From contig NZ_BBJP01000022.1 of assembly GCF_000739595.1 (NCBI RefSeq), positions 1 through 64,000 of the forward strand: DNA of 64,000 nt, read 5' to 3'. The DNA comes from Halorubrum halophilum (lineage in GTDB: Archaea; Halobacteriota; Halobacteria; Halobacteriales; Haloferacaceae). This document shows, in pieces, positions 26,446 through 35,652 of this stretch. Both the position numbers and the translations under genes were made by a program. Under the pieces are notes generated by a model, which worked only from the letters and a program-made list of their open reading frames with translations, made no database searches and had not been told where the DNA came from. The first letter of the stretch is position 1. Every line of letters begins with the position of its first letter.

Positions 26446-26840
26446 GCCTGATAGCGGTTCTGAATCATGCTGTACTACACGCAATTCGACCGATCCTGGC
26501 TCTAAAAACCTCCAAATTTTTCGAGAGGTTACCCCCGTTCTAAGCAAGCCTCAGTTTGCTCCAATATAAAAAAATCTTGAGCACAATTGGCACCACGCTA
26601 GCGCCATTTGGGAAACAGTTTAGTCAGTGACAGCCCATGACCTAGTGTAGCTAATACCCGACACGTTGGCAGTTTGTTTCGGGTACAGTCGCATGTGTCG
26701 CGCTGCTCAGACAACTGTGCTCGCTCAGAATCCAGTAGTCTACTGTAGGCTCCGAAATGAGCTGAATTCCTAGACCTGGGTAGAATCGACTGGGTCTACA
26801 GTCGAGTGAGGACAGTGTCAGCAGGTGGCCATGTGGCACC
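26446..26840. other. Intergenic stretch before the replication genes
   Basis: No gene is seen in these 395 bases. Near the right end are related short motifs AGTCTACTGTAGG (about 26736) and GGTCTACAGTCGAG (about 26792) that are partly inverted copies of each other. As the next two genes look like replication genes, this could hold an origin or regulatory sites, which is inference from position. Confidence 0.35.
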
Positions 26841-27476
26841 ATGAAAAGACAAATCGCTACAGAAGATAGAGTACCGAACACCAACTCACCCGCTCCTGCT
26901 GACAAGGATGGCTCTGTCCGGGCCCACTACGGGAAAGTATCTGCTCCGCGAGAGCGAGAGAATAAGGTCATCTATGAACACGCAGATATGGAGTACACCG
27001 GAAAGAAGTGGGGCCAGACAACGGACACGGCTGAAATCACTGGTAGTTCAGCCCGAACAACGTTTCGATCATACGAGGCGGATAGCTCCAATCCCACCGA
27101 CTTCGACAAGATGTGGAAATATCAGATGGGTCGCAAACAAACCTATGAGAACTCGCGAAACAAGAACGTGGTCCGAGATGATGCAACTTGGACGCTCTGT
27201 GATGCTGTCCTCCAACAGTGTGAGGTGCCTGATTGGGAGCGTCATACGGCTATTCGCAATGTGCTTCATCGCGATCTACAGGGATTCAGTAAGCACTACA
27301 GTGGCGCCGACGGCGCCTGTGTAGGGTTCGCCCTTATGGAGCTATGTGAGAGCCCAGAAGCAGCCAAAGACTGTTGGGTGGCAGACCAAGCTGTAGAAGT
27401 CCTCCCTAAGTTTGACCCACAAAAAGTAGAGGATCTGATCAGCTACGTGTTCGACGACGATAGGGAGTACAACTGA
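26841..27476 (+). CDS. Conserved-looking partner of the primase gene, unknown function
   Basis: A 211-residue protein that I do not recognise. The first ~100 residues are polar and probably flexible, while residues 110-205 are helical (TWTLCDAVLQQCEVPDWERH, then ALMELCESPEAAKDCW). Its stop codon overlaps the start of the primase-like gene by one base (TGATG), so the two are translationally coupled. In haloarchaeal plasmids and proviruses, small genes directly before the primase often encode DNA-binding or regulatory partners. That is the best available guess from context only. Confidence 0.55.
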   Translation: MKRQIATEDRVPNTNSPAPADKDGSVRAHYGKVSAPRERENKVIYEHADMEYTGKKWGQTTDTAEITGSSARTTFRSYEADSSNPTDFDKMWKYQMGRKQTYENSRNKNVVRDDATWTLCDAVLQQCEVPDWERHTAIRNVLHRDLQGFSKHYSGADGACVGFALMELCESPEAAKDCWVADQAVEVLPKFDPQKVEDLISYVFDDDREYN

Positions 27477-28429
27477 TGTGGGAATCCGAACCGGCAAGAG
27501 AACACGGTGTGGGGTCTGTTCCAGAACCTCTTCGCGAGCGAACGCAGTGGATAGTCACTAACCACAAGGCCCCGATTCGGCCGAGAGAGGGGTGGAATGT
27601 GCCGGAGAATCAGCTACCGATGGATATCGCTCTAAGACAGTCGAAGCGGTACATTGGACAGCCTGCGTACGTACTCCAATCGGACGATCCGTTCGTGATT
27701 GTTGACCTCGACGATGTCGTTCCCGAAGGCTCGTCTGACATCACTCAAGAGGCTCAGAGGATCGTCCAAGAGTTGAGCACCTACACTGAGTGGAGCCGAT
27801 CCGGCGAAGGCTTACACTTGATCGTTGAAGGAGAACGTTCTCTCGAATGGGGAGAAAAGGGAGCTCTGGACGACATCGGTGAGATCGAGATATACGATCG
27901 CGATCAGTATGTTGTGCTGACTGGGAATCGATCCAACCTATGTGAGAAAAGCACGGGGGCTATCGAAGAAAATGCTGGAGATGTCATAGCCAATCTCGAG
28001 CGTAAGTATCTGCCCATGCGGACAGAGTCGGGGGAGCCTGATGAGTCCTCCTCTACAGATGATCGAGCCTCAGAATCTAATAATTCAACAGGCCTCTGCG
28101 CGGAGGACATCCGACGCACAGTTGAGGAGTACGCAAAGAGTGGCTCCAATCAAGCGAAGCGGACGTTGAACCGATGGGATTCACCATCTAGCTCGAGCGA
28201 AGGTCTTTCATCACCATCTGAGGCAGATCTTGGCTTTGCCTCCGATCTTGCGTTCTGGTGTAGGGAGGACGCAAAGTTGGTGGATAAATGCTTCCGGCAT
28301 TCGAGCCGAATCCGGTCTAAGTGGGATGAAGTTCACTACTCGGATGGGAAAACCTATGGAGATGTTACTATCCAAAAAGCAATCAAAACGAACGGTAGCA
28401 CGTTCTCAGGACATTATGTAACAAGGTAG
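27476..28429 (+). CDS. Small primase-polymerase-like (AEP) replication protein
   Basis: A 317-residue protein with archaeo-eukaryotic primase features: motif I VIVDLDD (D77, D79), motif II SGEGLHLIV (H114), motif III EIEIYDRDQYVVLTG (around residue 138). After an acidic, Ser-rich linker (180-240), residues 250-310 (LAFWCREDAKLVDKCFRHSS, then KWDEVHYSDG and YGDVTIQKAI) match the small helical primase C-terminal domain known from NrS-1-like phage polymerases and many plasmid primases. There is no helicase domain, so it would need a partner. It probably primes or copies the element's DNA and marks region 3 as a former replicon. Confidence 0.75.
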   Translation: MWESEPAREHGVGSVPEPLRERTQWIVTNHKAPIRPREGWNVPENQLPMDIALRQSKRYIGQPAYVLQSDDPFVIVDLDDVVPEGSSDITQEAQRIVQELSTYTEWSRSGEGLHLIVEGERSLEWGEKGALDDIGEIEIYDRDQYVVLTGNRSNLCEKSTGAIEENAGDVIANLERKYLPMRTESGEPDESSSTDDRASESNNSTGLCAEDIRRTVEEYAKSGSNQAKRTLNRWDSPSSSSEGLSSPSEADLGFASDLAFWCREDAKLVDKCFRHSSRIRSKWDEVHYSDGKTYGDVTIQKAIKTNGSTFSGHYVTR

Positions 28430-28480
28430 TGAAACAACAATAGATATCCATGGCTGATTGAGACAGCGATCAAAGACAAC

Positions 28481-30262
28481 CTACCATTTAAGTTTAATAT
28501 ATCCGGGTTCAGAAACATCAACTATTTTTCCCGTGTTTTCTTCCAAGTGATAATATTTGATTGCCTCTCCATCCCAGTCCTGATCAGTATTTGGTATCGT
28601 CTCGTTTTTACTGTCTCTAATGAAAACGGGGATGCAGTAATTGTATTTTTCATCCATTGAGAGTCCATTTTTAATCTCATCAAGCAAATCATGCCGTTTA
28701 TTTCTAGGTAAATTGTCAAATCGAGCTACCTCGTTAGAGAGGCGAATAGCAGACCTACGTACACCGCGTGAGAATGCAGTCAAATTATCTTCACTAACTC
28801 GAAAAATATCAAATTGATCGATAATATCTAGATCTATATTTTCCACTTCCGTGTGAGCAATCGGATATTGAATATCCTCTCGGAGGGATTCAATCTGCTT
28901 ATTAACATCAAAGAGAGACTCTAAGTAATCCTTAATAGATCTACGATAGGACTCGATGCTGAAATCTTCACCAGGTCTCACAAGCGTTATACTGCCATCC
29001 CTGGACTCCAAATCTCTCGAAATTGTATCTCCAAACGGGCATAAAAATACCATTTCTGTGGAATCTAAGAGGAAAGCATAGCTGAGCATTCGGGACCGGA
29101 CCTCAGATTGTTGACTGGGGTCATTGTGGCGAGAATAGTATTTACTGTCAAGAACTGCGACTGTGTCACCTGAATTTTTGAGGACATGGTCTGGCCGATA
29201 TGTAGCTACTGTGTCGTCGTTGAATACTTGCAGCGTAGGTTCTTCCTCAACCGTGATCTTTTCCTCAACATTACCTGGATCTAACTCATTCAGGTATTCG
29301 ACCTCTTTCTCTAATGTAATCTGGCTAAATGTCTCGAACACCTGATCCATATCCAAAATGAAGTCGACCGTGAGATCTTCTCGTCCTGATTCAAGTGATT
29401 GGCCAGTAGTTGATGAAATTATAGTTTTAGATGTTTTGACTGCATTAGAGTAATACCGACGCTGTCGTGGAAGATCAGATATATCTGTGGTTTTCACCCT
29501 ATGTAAGTCGACACAATCTGTGGAGACGCCGAGATCCTCTAGATGTCTTACCTCTTCCCGTAGCGAGCTGAAGATCTGGAAATACTGTTTATGATTATAC
29601 TCGCTGGATGAATCTTGAAATAATTGTAATAGTTGCTTACCTGCTAGATAAATCAGACTGTTAACTGGGGTAGAGTAGTCGATATTTTTCTTAACAAATC
29701 GGTGTTTTGGTACTCCGTGTGCCTTGTTCAGTAAGCTCTTTTCAACATCGATTCTTCCACGACCAGAGACTGCGTCATATTGTTCGTTCTTAAAGTGTCG
29801 GATAAATCCATTTCGGTGGATTGGCTGCAGACTATTCAGGTAGTTGATGGCAATCACGACAAATATATCCTCTATTTCAATATCTTCTGAAAGAAAGTCA
29901 TCAATTGGAATTCCGTGGTACCGTAGCGATCTGTTACGTCTCTGGATCGCTAGGAACATTTCAAGGATCTCCTCCCACCCGATCTTGGGATTGATCTGTA
30001 GTTTCGAAGTCGGTGTGAGGTTGACAACTCCTACAACATCTTCGACAGAGATTGTTAGCGATCCTTCATCTACAGTCGCTTTGACAACGCTTCTCTCCTC
30101 TTTGCTTTCCCTCGTTGTGCGGGTTTTTTCGAATTCGTTAGCAGCTACTTTGTCGAATGCTGCTCGTTGGAGTTGCTCTCCTATTTCAGGCGGACAATTG
30201 TTGATTGTTTTCTCATTCCGCTCCTGAATCTCGACTCGATTCGGGAGGGCACTACTGCTCAT
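28481..30262 (-). CDS. mcrC: McrC-like nuclease subunit of a McrBC system
   Basis: A 593-residue McrC homologue. The N-terminal part carries the family's strand-rich fold (LTISVEDVVGVVNLTPTSKL) and the central part the AIQRRNRSLRYHGIPIDDF stretch. The PD-(D/E)XK active site reads YRPDHVL (D358) and AVLDSKYY (D372, K374). The C-terminal ~170 residues extend beyond the usual family end and are of unknown role. McrC is the cleavage subunit that works with the McrB GTPase motor to cut modified invading DNA. It lies five bases after the McrB stop on the same strand, one operon. Confidence 0.88.
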   Translation of the reverse strand: MSSSALPNRVEIQERNEKTINNCPPEIGEQLQRAAFDKVAANEFEKTRTTRESKEERSVVKATVDEGSLTISVEDVVGVVNLTPTSKLQINPKIGWEEILEMFLAIQRRNRSLRYHGIPIDDFLSEDIEIEDIFVVIAINYLNSLQPIHRNGFIRHFKNEQYDAVSGRGRIDVEKSLLNKAHGVPKHRFVKKNIDYSTPVNSLIYLAGKQLLQLFQDSSSEYNHKQYFQIFSSLREEVRHLEDLGVSTDCVDLHRVKTTDISDLPRQRRYYSNAVKTSKTIISSTTGQSLESGREDLTVDFILDMDQVFETFSQITLEKEVEYLNELDPGNVEEKITVEEEPTLQVFNDDTVATYRPDHVLKNSGDTVAVLDSKYYSRHNDPSQQSEVRSRMLSYAFLLDSTEMVFLCPFGDTISRDLESRDGSITLVRPGEDFSIESYRRSIKDYLESLFDVNKQIESLREDIQYPIAHTEVENIDLDIIDQFDIFRVSEDNLTAFSRGVRRSAIRLSNEVARFDNLPRNKRHDLLDEIKNGLSMDEKYNYCIPVFIRDSKNETIPNTDQDWDGEAIKYYHLEENTGKIVDVSEPGYIKLKW

Positions 30263-30267
30263 GGAAA

Positions 30268-31491
30268 CTACGTCCCCATCCTCTGCTCCTCAGATTCGAG
30301 TTCGGATTCTACGAGTGCCATTGCCCTCGACAAGTCGTATGCAAATTTGTTGTCGAGGGAGTCATAATGATCTACGAGTTTGTTAATCTGTGAATAAGTA
30401 GCAGCATTTAGTAACCGAGGAACAATGTATGTTCTAAATGCCTCTCCAACGGCTATTTTAGGATCATTTTCATAGACTCCATTATTCCTAGTAGTCTCGC
30501 CAATAAACTTGGCAACATCTCTGTAATGCATCGGCCCAAACTGGATGATGCCTTCATTATCAGGTCCGATGCCGTTGAGCTGTGTGTAGTCTGTTTCGAA
30601 CAGAGTTTGCAGTTCTTCTGCGTCGACAGTGATTTCTTCAAGCTGATTCCTAGTCCAAGTTGAGAAGAGCTTCTGCCGATCTTGATGTTCGTATTCAGAG
30701 ACCTCGATCATGGCGAATCGACGAGTAATTGCATTATCTAGCTCGTTCACAGTTCGATCCGACATATTCATCGTACAGATAATGTTTACGTCGGGATCGA
30801 GCTCGATGGTTCGTCCAGTGTCAGTTGTGAAGATAGTTTGGTGGTCGTTTTCGATAGCGGTATAGAGTGGTCCAAAAATCTTAGATATATCTGCTCTGGT
30901 GAGCTCGTCGATGATAACAGTGTAGTCCTCTCCGAAGTCACGGGCCCGTAGAACAGCTTTTGAGACGCAACCAGGTTCCTTTCCGTAGCTGATTGTATCC
31001 TCATTATATTTTGGTTCCACTCGACCAATAATATCTTGTTTAGTCCAAGATGGAGATGCTGTTTCGAGAGTATATCCGATACTAGCATCCAGAGCCAACT
31101 GTTTAGCGAATGTCGTCTTTCCGGTTCCCGTTGGCCCGTAGAGAACAACCGGTTTGCCTGCTTGAAGAGCCCCTAACGCTGTCCGATGAACCGAATCGGG
31201 AACTAAGGTATCTAAGTTAGTAGTGTCGTCCCCTCGACTGGCAACTTTTTGTTTCAACTCCCTAGAAGCCATGCCGGATTCCAAAATCGCACGTCTAACC
31301 GGTCCTAAACTATTTTGTCCGTCATGCTCGACATCAATTTTATGATCTTCAACGAGAAATTGGAGTACTTCAGTTTGTTCAGCATTATTAATAGCGTCAA
31401 CAGCCATATCGGGATTTGATTTTAGTGGGCGATCTAACAGATCCTTAACGTTTTGTATCGAGTATGTGTCTTCCCGTTGACTGGTTGCCAT
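30268..31491 (-). CDS. mcrB: McrB-like AAA+ NTPase motor
   Basis: A 407-residue AAA+ protein. Walker A GPTGTGKT (119-126), Walker B VIIDELTR (192-199) and the McrB signature TMNMSDRTV (240-248, the MNxxDR motif that underlies GTP use) are all visible, followed by the arginine-finger region AITRRFAMIEV. The N-terminal ~100 residues are helical and short. They do not look like the DUF3578, EVE or YTH reader domains that recognise modified bases in known McrB proteins. The protein drives McrC, encoded directly downstream. The specificity of this pair is therefore unknown. Confidence 0.88.
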   Translation of the reverse strand: MATSQREDTYSIQNVKDLLDRPLKSNPDMAVDAINNAEQTEVLQFLVEDHKIDVEHDGQNSLGPVRRAILESGMASRELKQKVASRGDDTTNLDTLVPDSVHRTALGALQAGKPVVLYGPTGTGKTTFAKQLALDASIGYTLETASPSWTKQDIIGRVEPKYNEDTISYGKEPGCVSKAVLRARDFGEDYTVIIDELTRADISKIFGPLYTAIENDHQTIFTTDTGRTIELDPDVNIICTMNMSDRTVNELDNAITRRFAMIEVSEYEHQDRQKLFSTWTRNQLEEITVDAEELQTLFETDYTQLNGIGPDNEGIIQFGPMHYRDVAKFIGETTRNNGVYENDPKIAVGEAFRTYIVPRLLNAATYSQINKLVDHYDSLDNKFAYDLSRAMALVESELESEEQRMGT

Positions 31492-32801
31492 TGAATAACG
31501 GTTGGACTACAACATTATATATCTTCGTTCCAATATAACGGACGTAGATAGACTGGTTATTCTCTTGAAAACACTACTGGATACAACTAATATTCTTCTG
31601 CGGGGATCTCGTAGCCTTTAATAAATCTACAATCACGGTGCCTGCCACGATGTGCATAGCATATAGTGGAGGGAGTCGGTCAAGGTGTGTCCTTACTGTG
31701 TTCTAGTTGGATACCGAATTTGACTCTTCTGTAGGATTGAAAATTAAAGAATTGGTGCTGAGTTTGTAACCTTGTACTAGCTGATCATGACCTGTTGTGG
31801 TCCGACTGTTTGGTGTGCTCATCTTTGTTGAGAAGGAGCCTGGATGTGTTGTGTACGACTGGGTGTGGTGATCTCAACCCCCCACCGTGTTCTCACTGCT
31901 GTTCTTTGAGATCTACTAATCTAGCTCAGTATCATTCAGAATTGTGCCAAATAGTTCGTCGAGGACTCCCGAGAAAATCGCTTCCTCGTTTCGCGCGTGC
32001 GCGAGGCTCTCATGTCTTGGATTTCGAGAACGACGGGGTAGCCTCAAAATTCTCTCTAAACCCCACACAGAGACCTCTGCCATGTTTTCTCTGAATAGTA
32101 TCTCGCCTACTCTGAGCAGATTGCGAGTCCGTTCCGAGCACAGAGGATGTGTACAACAATTGAGCCTAGGCGCAGGTGGATTGTTCGTGCTGTCCTCACA
32201 CGGCGCACAATCGGTCACAAAGATGTCTGTTCATCGTTGACCTTGGGCTCAACCTCATGGAGATAACTACTCATGATGTCTTCACAGCCCACACAGGTGC
32301 TATTGGTGCGGAAGGCGACGTGGGCCCAACAGCGTCGCCGGAATCGACGTCGAGTCAGTGTCGGCTTCTCATAGTCGTATCGTCGCACTAGACTCTGAGA
32401 ACAGCACTCCGCATCGGCCCTGCACAGCATTGTCGTGGATGCTCGGCAGATAACCGAGATATACTCCGGCGACAGCTCCCGTTACAGGCTGACTTGTGTC
32501 AAACATAATCCCTCACCTCGACACCAACAGGATTGCCATATATCAACACCAACAAATGACTCGTAGGGTCAACACAGTGCGATATTGTAGACAACTAGCG
32601 AGGGTGTTATAGAACGATTCACAGGGCTTGATTTCATCCGTGGTTAGACTGAGTCACCTGTGAGAACACACCTGCGTATTGAGCGTTGAGGATTCTACCA
32701 GCTCAACGAAGTGTCCCGATACTCGTGCGAGATACAGCGCGCGTATCTTTCGCTGAAGATGTAATGAGCTCTTATTATCACTAGGCTGACTTCGTATATC
32801 T
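31492..32801. other. 1.3 kb without a confident gene, containing repeat copy A
   Basis: Short frames occur on both strands but none has family motifs or consistent codon use. The stretch is dominated by repeat copy A (31649-32160). A weak copy of the tail motif lies near 32485-32515. The remaining DNA looks like decayed sequence. Confidence 0.5.
31649..32160 (+). repeat. Dispersed non-coding repeat, copy A
   Basis: Colinear with copy B (36545-37060). Shared blocks include TGTGCATAGCATATAGTG (31651-31668), CCCACCGTGTTCTC (31881-31894), AATCTAGCTCAGTA (31918-31931), AATAGTTCGTCGA (31950-31962), CGCGCGTGCGCGA (31992-32004) and GAGTCCGTTCCGA (32126-32138). The offset between the copies stays within 4,887-4,910 bases, so this is one duplicated unit with small indels. 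No frame is conserved between the copies. Confidence 0.8.
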
Positions 32802-33278
32802 TCAGCTGTCAGCATATGACGCTTTCAACTGTACCGTTGCAACATCGTCATCGAAATTTGTCGGTGGTGAGACATCACCTACTTCAGTATTATCAATCAG
32901 CATTTGTGTGGCGGTATTAGCCGACACTGTTACAGAATCAACAATAGCAGCGTCTGGAGGTGAATCGGTAGTATGTGACAAATAATTAAAACTTTGACCG
33001 TTCTCATATCGATCCACATCCTCAGGAGTCAGAAGATAAACATCAACTTCAGGACCACTAGTCACAGTGAAATTATAGCCTATTTCGCCTTGACGGTCAC
33101 TATTGAATATACCAGTAGTTGCATATTCATCCTCAGGTATCTCATATTCTCCACTAAATGGCCCGATATTAATTGAATTCGTATCAGGTTGATTATCGTC
33201 TCCTGAACAGCCAGCTAAAGATACTGCGATAGCGGTGACAGTTGAAGCGATAACATTCCGACGTGATAGATTTCTCAC
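32802..33278 (-). CDS. Exported lipoprotein, unknown function
   Basis: A 158-residue protein with a Tat-type signal MRNLSRRNVIASTVTAIAVS and a lipobox LAGC. After processing it would be anchored to the outer face of the cytoplasmic membrane. The mature part is an acidic beta-rich domain with YNFTVTSGPEVDVYLLTPED, a pattern seen in many small haloarchaeal secreted proteins; I recognise no enzyme motif. A second, unrelated lipoprotein lies at 43901-44395 in the same element. Such proteins can alter the surface of the host cell, which is speculation here. Confidence 0.75.
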   Translation of the reverse strand: MRNLSRRNVIASTVTAIAVSLAGCSGDDNQPDTNSINIGPFSGEYEIPEDEYATTGIFNSDRQGEIGYNFTVTSGPEVDVYLLTPEDVDRYENGQSFNYLSHTTDSPPDAAIVDSVTVSANTATQMLIDNTEVGDVSPPTNFDDDVATVQLKASYADS

Positions 33279-33469
33279 AACTAATTGTAGTATTAAGACT
33301 ATAAATAATTCTTTGGTATTTTTCTAGCTCAAAATTTTGTGAGATATTCCATTAAGTAGGGTGGCCTTATCGGTTCAGTGAACAGCTAGTTTAACGTCTC
33401 CGCTACAAAAATAGGCCGTCCTGCTGTATACACCATCTGTGTTGACCGATCCGACCTGATCGGAGATAA

Positions 33470-34063
33470 TTCTGTGCGAGATACGCACGGTGCATCTTGC
33501 ACGGCTACCAGTTCGGGGACGGCACAGAGCGCTTGCAGGCGCACATGCTCGAGCTGAAGCGGAACGCGCCGAAACGGGCTGTACTCCCCAACGGTGGCTC
33601 GGACTTCGACTGGGACGTCTGGGCGGTGCTTGAGCCCATCTTCAAACACTCGCGGTCGGAGTCGAACCGTGTCTACGACATGGTCGCCAATCTCGTCAAA
33701 GCGAGTACGATGGTCAACTTTCACTCGCGTGAGACGGTCAACTAGAACATCCGTACTGAAGAGGGACTCGAACAGGTCACTGGTGGTGTCGCAACTGCTC
33801 AGGACGTCGCAAACGTGGTCCGCTGCCTCGACGTCCTCCGAGCAACGACGCACGAGATCGATCAGTGGAAGCGTGCAGTCGTCGACACCATCAATGTCAA
33901 AGGCGACGGAGTTGTCGACGGACTTGAGCCGATCATCGACTACCTCGAAGAGTCAGACGTGTCGCAGGTGAACCTAACCGAGCTCAAGAACATCATCGAC
34001 GACTTGGAGGCCAACTACCTCATCAGCGTCGACGGCGACACGTGCACCGCGAACCGATCATGA
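33470..34063 (+). pseudogene. C-terminal gene fragment with internal amber stop
   Basis: One reading frame with GC-rich, core-like codon use runs from 33470 to 34063, interrupted by a TAG at 33743-33745. Before the stop it reads GTERLQAHMLELKRNAPKRA and later SESNRVYDMVANLVKASTMV; after it, LEQVTGGVATAQDVANVVRC and VVDGLEPIIDYLEESDVSQV. No start codon fits, so this is the end of a longer protein. The C-terminus has a winged-helix feel (LTELKNIIDDLEANYLIS). The composition differs sharply from the AT-rich neighbours, which suggests a transferred fragment. The family is not recognised. Confidence 0.7.
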
Positions 34064-34093
34064 CGTGCGGACACAGTCGATCTAGCCGGAATA

Positions 34094-34906
34094 CTAATTG
34101 ATCTGTTCTACGGCACCCTGTGCAAGTGTTTTCCAGTACTCTTTATCACTATCCACTTCTGTAAATCTCTTCATCGAGCCCATACCTCTAAATCCGTAAT
34201 GGAAGCTAGGAAGAATTTCAGCATCAAGAGATGAACTTTCGTATGTTCGTACCTTCGTCCCCTTCTTCCCGTCAGCAAATACAGTGTCCGTGACTGAAGA
34301 TGGAAGTTCAGTTTCCACACCTACATCCCTCATAGCACGTTGTAGGTGGTTGTTCGGTTTGCCACCCATTACTAGGACAATATCTGGCTGAACAACCTCT
34401 AATTCAGGAATCAAGTAGCTGACACACCGATCTTGCCCTTCGTCATTCTTTGGGTCGAACCAGTCAACGTCGTTGATATCATTGCATTTCGTATGTTGAG
34501 TGTAGTACAGTCTGCAAGAACGATCGAGTAGGTTCTGATATGCCTCCTCAAATGCATTAATGATAGGAGCGATGTCGTCCTCGTAATTCCCGATCGTATC
34601 CAGATTGGATTCCTGAAATCCATCGCGAGGTGTTGGTGTAGCACTGCTGTCGCCGGTATCTGAGTAATTCTGCCACGTTCGTCTTCCATTGCCAATTCTA
34701 GATCCAGTGGTATCTTTCACATCATCACCGCCCGGCGCCTGAGCGACAATTGCAACATCAGCCGGATTATCACCGTAACCATATACTGGTGCCGTAACGT
34801 GGTCACAATCACGACGGGGGCATCCTTCGCAGGCTCTTTTCCCATCATACCATAATTCATGAATATCCGATAGTTCAGAGATGCGGTATTCTGAATTTTC
34901 AGCCAT
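34094..34906 (-). CDS. Uracil-DNA glycosylase superfamily-like protein
   Basis: A 270-residue protein resembling the iron-sulfur type (family 4/5) UDG fold. An N-terminal cluster CEGCPRRDC (C26, C29, C34) could supply Fe-S ligands, VAIVAQAPGGDD (from residue 51) is the family's first active-site loop, and CRLYYTQHTKCND with a later DRCVSYLIPELEVVQPDIVL and VMGGKPNN follows the order of the superfamily. The final motif with the catalytic His may be ILPSFHYGFRG. It would excise uracil or other deaminated bases. It is longer and more divergent than housekeeping UDGs, so a different substrate is possible. Confidence 0.65.
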   Translation of the reverse strand: MAENSEYRISELSDIHELWYDGKRACEGCPRRDCDHVTAPVYGYGDNPADVAIVAQAPGGDDVKDTTGSRIGNGRRTWQNYSDTGDSSATPTPRDGFQESNLDTIGNYEDDIAPIINAFEEAYQNLLDRSCRLYYTQHTKCNDINDVDWFDPKNDEGQDRCVSYLIPELEVVQPDIVLVMGGKPNNHLQRAMRDVGVETELPSSVTDTVFADGKKGTKVRTYESSSLDAEILPSFHYGFRGMGSMKRFTEVDSDKEYWKTLAQGAVEQIN

Positions 34907-35149
34907 AGAAGGTCAGTATCAAACTAAACATTCAAGTTTTCGGTTGACAATTCATCTATAGTTTAAAATTATTGGTGTATCAAGGAATGCGGAGACCACC
35001 GACGCACTTGGTGAGATCGGCACCGTCAGTAACATCACTTGCGAGACGAGCAAGGGGGACTAGGACACACAAAACGTTGGCGCCCCGACGCTCTTTGTAG
35101 GGGAAATTAATCAACAGAGCGGGTGTAGCAGGATATCATTGGTTAATCT
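34907..35149. other. Short intergenic space
   Basis: No gene seen. The right part (about 34980-35100) is more GC-rich than the left, hinting at a small inserted or decayed fragment, but nothing recognisable is encoded. Confidence 0.3.
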
Positions 35150-35335
35150 CTACTCGCCAGGCTCGTCCTCGATATACACGCGTCCGTCTTCATAGAGAAT
35201 TGAGCCGACGTGGAAGGCAGGGAATGATTCCACCTCTCTGTGGTCTTCGTAGGCGACTACACTGCCTCCGGTGTCATCGTATTCAACTCGTTGGAACTCA
35301 CGCTTCGAGCCGTTTTTGAGGACGATCGTTGCCAT
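35150..35335 (-). CDS. Small hypothetical protein
   Basis: A 61-residue acidic protein starting MATIVLKNGSKREFQRVEYD, with four or five predicted strands (GSVVAYEDHREVESFPAFHV) and ending EDEPGE. It looks like a small beta-barrel of a type common in haloarchaeal accessory DNA. No motif is recognised. Its codon use is acceptable for a real gene, and an AT-rich promoter-like stretch precedes it. Confidence 0.5.
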   Translation of the reverse strand: MATIVLKNGSKREFQRVEYDDTGGSVVAYEDHREVESFPAFHVGSILYEDGRVYIEDEPGE

Positions 35336-35652
35336 TAGAATAGGTTAGATATTTGCGTCGTATAGTTCGTTCGCTGATGAACTGTGATAATTGCGCGAAT
35401 ACTCTGTTTTGGCCTTGTTTAGACGCACCGGATAACCTGAATTGAGACTGTAATCGCCTCTGCACAGCGTGTCGAAACCCCACAGACACCCGATCTTCTA
35501 TCTCGTATCAGCACTAGCACGACACACCGACTGCCACTATCACGGGCTGAGTTACGTCAGACGGAAGCCCCAATAGTCGATGTCGACGTAGTAACTAGTC
35601 CAACGCACAGGAAGATCACTCGTCTTCAGCTAAAGACGGATGGCCCGCATGG
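35336..35652. other. Intergenic space with a tail-repeat copy
   Basis: No gene is seen in these 317 bases. Near the middle lies GAGTTACGTCAGACGGAAGC (about 35550-35569), which matches a segment near 37585 and more weakly one near 32498. Confidence 0.4.

Noticed and set aside
31918-31931. TAGCTCAGT in repeats A and B as a tRNA D-arm
   Set aside because: No acceptor, anticodon or T-arm can be built around it.
33386-33853. A 155-codon minus-strand gene
   Set aside because: It is antisense to the clearly protein-like plus-strand pseudogene and has no family character.
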